Under the pieces are notes generated by a model. It ran no database searches. It saw only the letters and a list, made by a program, of their open reading frames with translations, and had not been told where the DNA came from. This document shows, in pieces, positions 1 to 6,647 of a stretch of DNA of 9,059 nt. Each line of letters opens with the position of its first letter. Position 1 is the stretch's first letter. This stretch comes from Actinomycetota bacterium (GTDB lineage: Bacteria > Actinomycetota > Actinomycetes > Streptosporangiales > Streptosporangiaceae), in contig PMST01000134.1 of NCBI GenBank assembly GCA_003168295.1, positions 14,123-23,181 on the forward strand, written 5' to 3'. Made by a program: the position numbers and the translations under genes.

Positions 1-626
1 GTGATGAACCCGCCGGCCAGCGGGCCGCCGATGGTGGCGAGCATCATCACCACCATCATGTAGCTCATGTAGCGGCCGCGTTCCCGCGGTGCCACGATGT
101 CGCCGAGCGTGGCCATCGCCCCGACCATCAGGCCGCCCGCCCCCAGCCCCTGCAGCGCGCGGAACCCGATCAGCTGCTCCATGTTCTGCGACAGGCCGGA
201 CAGGGCCGAGCCGACCAGGAAGATCACGATCGCGAAGATGAAAAGCTTCTTGCGGCCGTACATGTCGCCGAGCTTGCCGTAGAACGGCGTGGTGACGGTC
301 GAGGCTAGCACGTAGGCGGTGACCACCCAGGCCAGGTGCGTCACCCCGCCCAGGCTGCCCACGATCCGGGGCAGCGCGGTGCCCACGATGAGCTGGTCGA
401 GCATCGCGAGCAGGATCGCCATCAGCAGTCCAGGCAGCACGATCAAGACCTCGCGCCGGTCCGCGTAGTGCCCGGTGCCAGCCGACCCGTTGCTGGCCGA
501 CCCGTTATTCGCCGACCCGATGTCAGCTGACCCGTTACTCGCTGACCCGTTGCTCATTGACCCGGTGCTGGCCGGACCCGCCCCCGGTGCATCCGGCTGG
601 CCCTCGCCGCCTGTTTCCTCCGCCAC
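1..626 (-). CDS. DHA2-family MFS drug exporter (EmrB/QacA type), 5' part only
   Basis: Proton-driven efflux pump of the inner membrane, probably exporting a toxic small molecule. The 208 codons visible (the gene runs off the left edge) contain, after an unusual hydrophilic extension of about 55 residues, a first membrane helix with the DHA2 hallmark LDQLIVGTALPRI, then motif A GKLGDMYGRKK at about residues 117-127 in the loop between helices 2 and 3. At the very edge is TIGGPLAGGF, which matches the antiporter motif C of helix 5. The GTG start at 626 is chosen because AAGGAG sits 6 nt upstream; the next in-frame ATG (557-555) lies inside a repeat and lacks such a site. The N-terminal extension contains a 5-residue tandem repeat (N-G-S-A-S type). 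The divergent TetR gene and shared operators indicate substrate-induced expression. Family is secure; substrate is unknown. Confidence 0.92.
   Translation of the reverse strand, partial: MAEETGGEGQPDAPGAGPASTGSMSNGSASNGSADIGSANNGSASNGSAGTGHYADRREVLIVLPGLLMAILLAMLDQLIVGTALPRIVGSLGGVTHLAWVVTAYVLASTVTTPFYGKLGDMYGRKKLFIFAIVIFLVGSALSGLSQNMEQLIGFRALQGLGAGGLMVGAMATLGDIVAPRERGRYMSYMMVVMMLATIGGPLAGGFI
481..570 (-). repeat. Six tandem 15-bp units in the exporter N-terminus
   Basis: On the plus strand the unit is close to GCCGACCCGTTGCTG, with copies starting at 481, 496, 511, 526, 541 and 556. The copies differ at a few bases, most at the last positions; 511 and 556 are the most diverged. Being 15 bp, each copy keeps the exporter frame and adds five residues of the type N-G-S-A-S. 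The encoded segment is small, polar and probably disordered, lying in the cytoplasm before helix 1. Confidence 0.9.
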
Positions 627-632
627 CGCCCG

Positions 633-638
633 CTCCTT
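633..638 (-). promoter_or_regulatory. Shine-Dalgarno AAGGAG fixing the exporter start
   Basis: On the minus strand AAGGAG lies 6 nt before GTG at 626-624. The reading frame stays open further upstream, so this site is what decides the start. Confidence 0.75.
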
Positions 639-734
639 CCAGCCTGCTTCTTCCCCGCCTGCGTCCGCCGGCTGGCGCCGCGTCTGGCGGCGGGGCCGGG
701 CGCGGCCCGGCACCTTCGCGCGCGGCCCGGTACG

Positions 735-764
735 TTGACTTACCGGCCGGCAAGTTACTACCCT
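735..764 (+). promoter_or_regulatory. Candidate promoter for the TetR gene
   Basis: TTGACT at 735-740 and TACCCT at 759-764 are separated by 18 nt. Transcription would begin near 771 and run into the regulator. The -35 box overlaps operator 1, consistent with autorepression. Assigned by eye against the sigma-70-type consensus. Confidence 0.5.
738..755. promoter_or_regulatory. Palindromic operator 1 for the TetR regulator
   Basis: ACTTACCGGCCGGCAAGT is an 18-bp near-perfect inverted repeat (ACTT.CCGG|CCGG.AAGT). A second copy differing at one base (G to T at the thirteenth position) starts 36 bp further on at 774. It lies between divergent exporter and TetR genes and overlaps the proposed plus-strand -35 box. 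Binding by the adjacent TetR protein is inferred from this arrangement. Confidence 0.75.
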
Positions 765-789
765 AAAATTGCTACTTACCGGCCGTCAA
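760..789 (-). promoter_or_regulatory. Candidate promoter for the exporter gene
   Basis: Read on the minus strand, TTGACG (789-784) and TAGGGT (765-760) are separated by 18 nt. The -10 box overlaps the plus-strand -10 box almost completely, so RNA polymerase could occupy only one direction at a time. The -35 box lies inside operator 2. Confidence 0.5.
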
Positions 790-791
790 GT
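774..791. promoter_or_regulatory. Palindromic operator 2 for the TetR regulator
   Basis: ACTTACCGGCCGTCAAGT matches operator 1 at 17 of 18 positions and overlaps the proposed minus-strand -35 box. The 36-bp start-to-start spacing is between three and four helical turns. Confidence 0.72.
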
Positions 792-833
792 AATTTGGCG
801 GTTGTCGGCTTCGCGAGGGAGTGCGAAACGGAT

Positions 834-1412
834 ATGCGCGACGCGGGGTCCACGCCACGGACCGACACCCGGTCTCGTGTCCAGGAGGTGGCGCTCGAGC
901 TCTTCGCCGAGCAGGGGTACGAGAAGACGTCGCTGCGCGAGATCGCCGAGCGGCTGGGGGTAACCAAAGCCGCCCTGTACTACCACTTCAAGTCCAAGGA
1001 AGACATCGTCCACAGCTTCACCGACGACTATTTCGCCGAGTTCGACCGGCTGGTGGCGTGGGCCAAGGACCAGCCGCGGACCGAGGCGACCCGGCGCGAG
1101 GTGCTCGACCGGTACGTCGGGATCGTGCTGGCCGGCCATGAGGTCTTTCGCTTCCTCGAGCAGAACCGGGCCTCGGTCGAGACCATGCACGGCGGCAAGG
1201 ACCGGTTCGCCCGCTTCCGCGACCGGCTGGACGACTTCATCGACGTGCTGGTCGGCCCCGACGCGCCGCTGCGGTCCCGGGTGCGCGCCAGCACCGCCGT
1301 GCTCGCGGCCGGCGCGAGCTGCCGGTTCTTCCTGGAGCAGGCCGACGACCGGGATAAGCTGCGGGCCATCGTGCTGGAGATCGCCACCGACCTGATCCCG
1401 GTAGACCGCTGA
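834..1412 (+). CDS. TetR/AcrR-family transcriptional repressor
   Basis: A 192-residue one-component repressor, the usual length for the family. The N-terminal DNA-binding domain spans about residues 10-57. Its helix-turn-helix is SLREIAERLGVTKAALYYHF (33-52), followed by KSKED, a textbook TetR signature. The C-terminal helical half is the ligand and dimerisation region and carries no motif that reveals the inducer. ATG at 834 is preferred; the frame is open to a TTG at 735, but that codon lies inside the operator/promoter and the extra residues look non-protein. A GGAG lies about 12 nt before the ATG, rather far. It is divergent from the exporter, and the shared operators indicate that it represses both genes until a substrate of the pump binds it. 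Confidence 0.93.
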   Translation: MRDAGSTPRTDTRSRVQEVALELFAEQGYEKTSLREIAERLGVTKAALYYHFKSKEDIVHSFTDDYFAEFDRLVAWAKDQPRTEATRREVLDRYVGIVLAGHEVFRFLEQNRASVETMHGGKDRFARFRDRLDDFIDVLVGPDAPLRSRVRASTAVLAAGASCRFFLEQADDRDKLRAIVLEIATDLIPVDR

Positions 1413-1505
1413 GCCGGGACATGGACGAGGGCAGACGGCGACGATATCTTGTGAGCTAGTCACGTTAATCCGGTTCGGCCTGCGGAAAAGTGGGGGGACA
1501 GCGCG
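1413..1505 (+). promoter_or_regulatory. Leader region of the FHA-monooxygenase gene
   Basis: This 93-nt gap is locally richer in A/T around 1441-1470, as expected of a promoter, but no convincing -35/-10 pair stands out. A short inverted repeat GTGA-5 nt-TCAC lies at 1451-1463. A run of six G residues about 9 nt before the GTG at 1506 serves as a ribosome binding site. No terminator for the TetR gene is visible. Confidence 0.35.
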
Positions 1506-3437
1506 GTGAGAACTTCGATTGTGGGGGTTGAAGGTGACCTGGCCGGCACGCGCTTCGGGATAGGTGAGGCGCCGGTCACGTTTGGCCGTGAAGAGGACAA
1601 CGACGTCGTTATCAGTGATCCGTTGGCCTCACGGTGGCACGCCGAACTCGAGCAGGAGGCCGACGGCTACGTCCTCACCGACCGGCACAGCAGCAACGGC
1701 ACCTGGGTGAACGGTGCCGCCATTACCACTCAGTATCTCCGGTCCGGCGACGAGATCATGATCGGCGACCAGAAGTTCCGCTTCGAGGTGTCAGATCCGC
1801 GAGCCACGGTTCAGCGCAGAGGCCCGGCGTCCCCCGCCGAGCCGTTCGATCCCGCGTCCGTCTTGAGGGTTATCGTCAGCGGTGGCGGCCCTGTCGGCCT
1901 GACCTTCGCGTTGCTGCTGGCAGACCTGATGGGACCGAGGGTAGCCATCAGGATCCACAACGGCCGCTGGAAGCGCGACGGCGACCGGGTGGTGTGGAAG
2001 GGACCGGAAGAGCGCAACGTCCGGCGCCAGCAGGTTGTGACCATTCAGAGCCGCCAGTATCTCAAGCTCCCGCAGGAGATGCAGGACCACCTGTTCACCC
2101 CGGGTAACTTCACTGAGACATGGCCCAAGGGGCCGGACTCGATCCACGACCACGGCCCGCGCAATATCCGCATCGCCCACGTTGAGGACCGCCTGCTCGA
2201 CCTCGCCAACTCCAAGCGCGGCCAGATCGAGCTCGTCCCCGAGCCTTTCGACGCTGATGCGGCCCAGGAGGAAATAGCCGGGGCGCACGTGCTGGCGATC
2301 TGCGAGGGCAGCCGGTCCCGCACCCTCAGGCATTTGTCCGGCAAGTTCGGCGCGGCCGACCCCAACTTCTACGGGCTCGACGGCGAGCAGGTCTCCGACA
2401 TGGTGCTTGGCCTGCGGGTGAAATCGCTGCTGCCCGACCCTATGGCGGTCCTGCTGACGGTGGCACAGAACCGATTCCTGCTGAACTCGCTGCGCGGCGA
2501 GGGATTCCTGAACGTGCGGCTCACCCCCCAGGAGGCGAAGGAAGCCGTCGGGATCGACCCGATCAGGCAGCTGTTCACCGGTTGCATCCAGACCGAACCC
2601 TGCTTGCTTGAGCGCGTCCCGGGCGGCGAGTTCGTATGTGGCACGCACCACACCTTCTTCTTGCCGGCCTTGCTGCGCGGGTCGGAGTTCTGGTCGCGGA
2701 TGCTGGAAGGGCTCGCGCTGTTCGGCGTCCCGGAGGAGAACCTGACCGCCGTTACCGCCTTCCAGCTGAACATGGTGCAACGGCCGCGGTTCTCGGTCCG
2801 GTTGTTCCCGCGCACCCAGACGACGCCGGGTACGTTCGGCTTCCTGCTTGGCGATGCGGCCAACGCCATCCACTTCTGGCCAGGGCGTGGGCTGAACAGC
2901 GGGCTGGCGTCGGCGATCTCCCTGGCCCGGTGCCTGGCCAGGCCGCGGCGCGGCCCGGCGCTGCGAGACGCCGACTTCGTCCGGCATGAGGCCGTGATGT
3001 CCATGCTGCAGTACCGGCACAAGAGCCGGGCCTGGCTGCAGATGGTCACCGCCGATGACGATGGTAACTTCCGCGCGATCAAGGACATCATCGCGCAGGG
3101 CATTGCCGAGGGCGAGGAAGGGAACTACGACCGGGATGCCGACCGTGACGCGTTGCTGCGTCGGCTAATCCAGATCCGGGAGCGCATGACATCGCGCATC
3201 GAGGGATTGCCCGACGACGCCAAGCTGCGCGCGCACCTGGATTCGCTCAGCGGTCCGCTGATCCATACCCTGCTGGTCAGCGGCCCGTGGGACACCGTGA
3301 ACGTCGGCGGTGAAGAGGTCGATGTCGACTGGCTCTTCACCGAACCGCAGCCGGGAAAGCCGGCCGTCTTCAGCCAGCCGCCCCGCCTGCTCGCTGAAAC
3401 CCAGCCCGCCCCTAGCTCGCAGCTCGCACACCAGTAG
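1506..3437 (+). CDS. FHA domain fused to FAD-dependent monooxygenase-like protein
   Basis: A 643-residue two-domain protein. Residues 1-97 form a canonical FHA phosphothreonine-binding domain: GRE with R28, the S42-R43-x-H45 loop, and SSNGTWVNG at 62-70. A linker of about 20 residues leads to a flavoprotein domain. There, VIVSGGGPVGL (122-132) is the dinucleotide-binding Rossmann turn, and GDAANAIHFWPGRGLNSG (449-466) matches the second FAD motif of the p-hydroxybenzoate hydroxylase/MICAL-like group. RRQQVVTIQSRQYLKLP lies between them. The C-terminal 150 residues are helical-looking without a recognised motif. No signal peptide or membrane helix, so it is cytoplasmic. GTG at 1506 has a G-rich ribosome site. 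The FHA domain presumably brings the enzyme to a protein phosphorylated by the neighbouring kinase. The substrate is unknown; FAD-binding is well supported, hydroxylation is inferred. Confidence 0.88.
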   Translation: MRTSIVGVEGDLAGTRFGIGEAPVTFGREEDNDVVISDPLASRWHAELEQEADGYVLTDRHSSNGTWVNGAAITTQYLRSGDEIMIGDQKFRFEVSDPRATVQRRGPASPAEPFDPASVLRVIVSGGGPVGLTFALLLADLMGPRVAIRIHNGRWKRDGDRVVWKGPEERNVRRQQVVTIQSRQYLKLPQEMQDHLFTPGNFTETWPKGPDSIHDHGPRNIRIAHVEDRLLDLANSKRGQIELVPEPFDADAAQEEIAGAHVLAICEGSRSRTLRHLSGKFGAADPNFYGLDGEQVSDMVLGLRVKSLLPDPMAVLLTVAQNRFLLNSLRGEGFLNVRLTPQEAKEAVGIDPIRQLFTGCIQTEPCLLERVPGGEFVCGTHHTFFLPALLRGSEFWSRMLEGLALFGVPEENLTAVTAFQLNMVQRPRFSVRLFPRTQTTPGTFGFLLGDAANAIHFWPGRGLNSGLASAISLARCLARPRRGPALRDADFVRHEAVMSMLQYRHKSRAWLQMVTADDDGNFRAIKDIIAQGIAEGEEGNYDRDADRDALLRRLIQIRERMTSRIEGLPDDAKLRAHLDSLSGPLIHTLLVSGPWDTVNVGGEEVDVDWLFTEPQPGKPAVFSQPPRLLAETQPAPSSQLAHQ

Positions 3438-3468
3438 CGGGAGCGAGCCGGCCGCCCAGCGGGCAGAC
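3438..3468. other. 31-nt gap between convergent genes
   Basis: The FHA-monooxygenase and kinase genes converge here. No stem-loop followed by a T run is visible on either strand, so the two transcripts may overlap at their 3' ends. Confidence 0.5.
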
Positions 3469-4737
3469 TTAGCGGGTGGCTCCGTAGCGCAGGCCGGAAC
3501 CAGCCGAAGAGTGATAGACGGTCAACATCTTCGGGAGCACAAAGATGGCCAAGATGGCGATCACGATGATCGCCACGACGACGGCCACGATGATAAGCGT
3601 CCGGCGGCGGTCTGAGGGCGGGCGCACCGGTACCACGGCCCCTGTCTGGGGACCGTCGGTCGGAGGACCGTCGGTCAGAGGACCGTCGGTCTGGGGACCG
3701 GGGGCGATTCCCCCCGGGCCCTGGGTGGGGGCGTGGGACAACGGGTATTCGCGCTCTCCGGTGACGATCCCGGACTCGGCAGGCGCGATGGTAGGGGCGG
3801 CACGCCGGGGCTCGGACGGGTATCCAGCGACGCTGATGATCGGCCCGGCATCCATGATGGGGACCTGCTCGGCCGACATCCAGCCCGGGCCCCAGGCCTG
3901 AGTACCCGCCTCAGCCAGTGCCGTCCCGAAGGATTCGGCCGTCGCGAACCGATCGGCCGGCTCGGTCGCCAGGCCCCGCATCACCGCCGCCGCCACCGGG
4001 GCCGGCACGCCGGGGGCCACGTCGCGAAGTGGTACGGGCTGCTCATAGGCGTGCTTGAAGAGCAGTGCCATGTCCTCCTCCACGTCGGGGAAGGGGAGGA
4101 CGCCGGCGAGCAGTTCGTACAGCATCGTCGCCACCGCGTACACATCGGTCGCGGGCGACACTTCCCCGCCGCGTGCTTGTTCCGGGGCGATGTACGCCGG
4201 TGTTCCGATCACGTCGCCGCGGCGGGTGACGACGGTGCCAGGACCGCCGAGCACCTTGGCGATACCGAAGTCAGCGACCTTCAGGACCTCGCGGGCGGAG
4301 AAGAGCATGTTCTCGGGTTTGACGTCACGGTGCAGCACTCCGCGCCGGTGCGCCGCGGACAGTCCGCTCAGGCAGGCCAGCGACACCGCCACCGCATGCG
4401 GACCGGTGAAGCCGCCCGCAGCAGTGACCTGGCCGCGCAGGGTCCCGCCGGGGAGGAATTCCATCACGAGCAGGCAGATGCCCTCGCGTTCGACGAAGTC
4501 GTAAACGGGCACGACATGAGGATGATCGAGGGAGGCAAGGACGCGGGCCTCCGATATGAAACGGCGCCGAACCGCCGGGTCGGCAGCAAAGGCCACCGGA
4601 AGCTGCTTGATCGCTACCCGCCGGTCGAGCTGCCGGTGCTGGCCGGCGACCACTACCCCCATGCCACCTTGGCCCAGTTCCTCGCCGATGTCATAGGCCG
4701 GCAGCGCGTTACTGAGTAGTTCGCGGTCAAAGCTCAT
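3469..4737 (-). CDS. Transmembrane Ser/Thr protein kinase (Hanks type, no PASTA)
   Basis: Phosphorylates Ser/Thr on target proteins from the cytoplasmic face of the membrane. From the chosen start (422 aa) the catalytic domain runs about 15-285: glycine loop GQGGMGVV (22-29), ATP lysine K44, helix-C E63, catalytic HRDVKPEN (D138), DFG (D156-G158), and an activation loop ending in GTPAYIAPE with candidate phosphothreonines. A proline-rich linker with TDGP repeats leads to one membrane helix (residues in RRRTLIIVAVVVAIIVIAIL and beyond), with only about 20 residues outside. There are no PASTA or other sensor domains. ATG at 4737 is preferred because AAAGGGCGG precedes it and the kinase fold begins 14 residues on. 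In-frame ATG 4794 and TTG 4803 are alternatives with poorer ribosome sites. It is last in the four-gene minus-strand run, just behind an FHA protein, its likely substrate or partner. Confidence 0.93.
   Translation of the reverse strand: MSFDRELLSNALPAYDIGEELGQGGMGVVVAGQHRQLDRRVAIKQLPVAFAADPAVRRRFISEARVLASLDHPHVVPVYDFVEREGICLLVMEFLPGGTLRGQVTAAGGFTGPHAVAVSLACLSGLSAAHRRGVLHRDVKPENMLFSAREVLKVADFGIAKVLGGPGTVVTRRGDVIGTPAYIAPEQARGGEVSPATDVYAVATMLYELLAGVLPFPDVEEDMALLFKHAYEQPVPLRDVAPGVPAPVAAAVMRGLATEPADRFATAESFGTALAEAGTQAWGPGWMSAEQVPIMDAGPIISVAGYPSEPRRAAPTIAPAESGIVTGEREYPLSHAPTQGPGGIAPGPQTDGPLTDGPPTDGPQTGAVVPVRPPSDRRRTLIIVAVVVAIIVIAILAIFVLPKMLTVYHSSAGSGLRYGATR
3651..3695 (-). repeat. 15-bp tandem repeats in the kinase linker (TDGP units)
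   Basis: On the plus strand three units GACCGTCGGTCNGAG-like begin at 3651, 3666 and 3681, followed by a decayed fourth. In the kinase they encode TDGPQ/TDGPL/TDGPP in the juxtamembrane linker. The threonines are accessible and could be autophosphorylation sites that an FHA domain would read; this is inference. Confidence 0.85.
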
Positions 4738-4836
4738 GAGACGGACCGCCCTTTCTGCAGGCGGCTGAATCGGGCCCGGGCTGCCAATGGCCATGATCCG
4801 CAAGCCGGCCTACGTGACCGCCGGGCGGGCCCGGTC

Positions 4837-5991
4837 TCACCGTGCCACCCCTGGGCCGGTGAGCTCGAGGATAAAGACCTGCCGGCCGATGCGCAGGCTC
4901 CAGCCCGGAGGCAGCTGGCTCGGCTCGGTGCCTACCGGTGTCCACTCGCTGGCACCGGGCGGGCTGATATAGGTCCCGTGGACCGAGGAGGCGTCGCGGA
5001 CCAGGACGATCCCGTTCTCGACGGAGATGTAGGCGTGCACGCGCGAGATCATGTTGTCCGGATCCTGCATCAGGACCGGTGCGGAAGCGCCGCTGGCCAC
5101 TGCAGGGTCCTGATCCGGCTCACGGCCGAGGACGTAGGCACGATCCAGGATGATGACCTGCCCCTGCTCCGACGTCAGCACGCCCAGCGGCGTCTTCGAC
5201 ATCACCGTGGGGCGGACGGACCGGACCTGGGCTTTGGCCGGCGCCGGCACGGTGTGACGGCCGGCCGGGGCCGCGCCGGCACGCCCGGAGCGCGAGCCCG
5301 TCTCGGCCAGGATGGTCGGTTGGTGACGGTCGGCCAGAGCCGGAGCGGCCGGGGCCAGGGCGGGAGCCGGAGCTTGAGCGGGAGCCACTCCTTCGGCTGC
5401 GTCCGCGGGCGGCGACCACCCGAGCGTGCCTGAGCCGGCCGTGGACGCAGCTGGTTCCGGGCCGGAGGCGGCCGGTTCTGGACCGGAGGCGGCCGCGAGC
5501 CGGGTCAGGACGAAGCCCTGTCCGGGTACCACCCCGTCCCGCAGGTCTGACAACGGGTCCGCCCGCACAGCCTGGCCGGCCGAGCTACCGATCGCCAGTC
5601 GCTCGAACGTGCCGGGTATGATCTGATCGACCCAGGTCAGGGCCTGTTCTCCGGACAGCAGGCGGACCGAGTCCGCCTCGGTGACCGCGCACCACACCGC
5701 GCCGCGCAAGAACGTGACGACACCGTCGGCTACGGGTGTCACCATCCCGAACGCGATGGCATCCGCGGGCATGTGTCCGATGACCCAGGCAGCCAGCCGG
5801 GCCGCGAGTACGCTGGCCGGCCGCTGACGGTCCGAGGCCACTTCGGCGGCCAGGCCGAGGAGCTCCCGGGCGGCCTCGTCATCGCCGTCAGCGGCCGCGG
5901 CTTCACGTGGGATCAAGATGACCGTGTCGCCGAACCGGCCGACCAGGCCGCGGCCTGGCTCGATGCCTATGCGCGTGGTCAACTGTTCCAT
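4837..5991 (-). CDS. FHA-domain protein with unidentified N-terminal domain
   Basis: A 384-residue cytoplasmic protein in three parts. Residues 1-165 form a compact domain I do not recognise, with alternating hydrophobic strands such as [10 protein letters not shown] and [14 protein letters not shown] and a helical middle. Residues 166-265 are an Ala/Pro-rich linker holding two copies of ASGPEPA. Residues 269-384 are an FHA domain with GRE (R290), ISRVHAYI (S316, R317, H319) and SSVHGTYI in place of the common SSNGT loop, so the phosphothreonine pocket looks largely intact. ATG at 5991 has GAGGGA 7 nt upstream. It sits between a membrane protein gene (52-nt gap) and the kinase gene (about 100 nt to the preferred kinase start), matching the kinase/FHA partnerships known from mycobacteria. 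It probably acts as a phosphorylation-controlled adaptor. Confidence 0.88.
   Translation of the reverse strand: MEQLTTRIGIEPGRGLVGRFGDTVILIPREAAAADGDDEAARELLGLAAEVASDRQRPASVLAARLAAWVIGHMPADAIAFGMVTPVADGVVTFLRGAVWCAVTEADSVRLLSGEQALTWVDQIIPGTFERLAIGSSAGQAVRADPLSDLRDGVVPGQGFVLTRLAAASGPEPAASGPEPAASTAGSGTLGWSPPADAAEGVAPAQAPAPALAPAAPALADRHQPTILAETGSRSGRAGAAPAGRHTVPAPAKAQVRSVRPTVMSKTPLGVLTSEQGQVIILDRAYVLGREPDQDPAVASGASAPVLMQDPDNMISRVHAYISVENGIVLVRDASSVHGTYISPPGASEWTPVGTEPSQLPPGWSLRIGRQVFILELTGPGVAR
5453..5494 (-). repeat. Two 21-bp tandem units in the FHA-protein linker
   Basis: Copies at 5453-5473 and 5474-5494 differ at two of 21 bases and encode ASGPEPA twice. They lie within the disordered Ala/Pro linker. 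Confidence 0.85.
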
Positions 5992-6043
5992 GGCGCTTCC
6001 CTCTTCGCGGTTGGCTAGCGGATCCGGGCGTCGGTGCAGGTGG

Positions 6044-6604
6044 TCAGGAGTGGACCCCCTTGGTGGCGAACAGCCACAGCGCCGAGGTCGCCCACAGCGC
6101 GATCAGCGACACGAAGACGACGCCGCCTATGACCGGGAGGACCCACTTGGGCATGGCGTCGCGCCGGACGAGACACAACATCTTGGTCACGAACGCGCCG
6201 TAGAAGATGCAGCCGAGGACCGAGTGCGCGATCACGCGGGCCGAGTAAGTCCCGAAGCCTAGCGCGTAGATGCAGTGGATGATGACCGGCACCGTGAGCA
6301 GGATCGCGATCCGGCCCGACCAGCGGTGCACGGTGGCCATCCAGGGCGGGGCGCCCGGCCGGATGATCCGGGCGCCGGTGATGAGCTGGACGATCGCGAA
6401 CACGACCGCGATGGTGGTCAGCCAGGCCTTGGCGTACAACGGCGAGGAGAAGCCGCCGACGTCGAGCGCGTACTGGGTCGGATGGTGCAGCTTGGCGTAC
6501 AAGCCCAGCACCAAGGCGACCCCGCAGCCGCTGAGCAGGGCCACCAGGAGCGGCTTGGCGTACTGGTCACGGGCGGGGTACGACGCCACTGGTTCGCTCG
6601 TCAT
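6044..6604 (-). CDS. Five-helix membrane protein, DUF6529/cytochrome b561-like
   Basis: A 186-residue integral membrane protein. Hydrophobic helices fall at about 19-39, 60-80, 94-116, 124-146 and 154-180. Histidines H93, H110 and H127 are spaced exactly 17 residues apart: H93 at the start and H110 near the end of helix 3 ([17 protein letters not shown]), and H127 in helix 4 (VIAHSVLG). Such a pattern on adjacent helices is typical of b-type heme ligation in cytochrome b561 and ferric reductase relatives, and the overall look recalls the DUF6529 family; both are recollection, not a search. ATG at 6604 has AAGGA 8 nt upstream. It is the second gene of the operon, 43 nt after the repeat protein. 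If it binds heme, it could pass electrons across the membrane; otherwise it may simply be a scaffold. Confidence 0.8.
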   Translation of the reverse strand: MTSEPVASYPARDQYAKPLLVALLSGCGVALVLGLYAKLHHPTQYALDVGGFSSPLYAKAWLTTIAVVFAIVQLITGARIIRPGAPPWMATVHRWSGRIAILLTVPVIIHCIYALGFGTYSARVIAHSVLGCIFYGAFVTKMLCLVRRDAMPKWVLPVIGGVVFVSLIALWATSALWLFATKGVHS

Positions 6605-6647
6605 CGCGCGGTTCCTTTCGCGCCTGGTGGCTGCGCCACCTCGGGTC

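Noticed and set aside
475..766. Overlapping small frames of both strands around the 15-bp repeats
   Set aside because: They are shadows of the exporter N-terminus and the promoter region and show only repeat-derived or proline-rich sequence.
735..833. TTG-start extension of the TetR gene
   Set aside because: The start codon falls within the promoter/operator, and the 33 extra residues merely translate the operator repeats.
1451..1463. GTGA-5 nt-TCAC as a CRP/FNR-type site
   Set aside because: The spacing is 5 rather than the usual 6 nt and the arms are too short to be distinguished from chance.
1791..3020. 409-codon minus-strand frame opposite the FHA-monooxygenase
   Set aside because: The plus-strand frame carries clear FHA and FAD motifs; the opposite frame is an artefact of GC-rich codon bias and has no recognisable protein features.
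3733..4719. 328-codon plus-strand frame opposite the kinase
   Set aside because: It lies wholly across the kinase catalytic motifs, and its own translation is rich in H, R and G without any domain.
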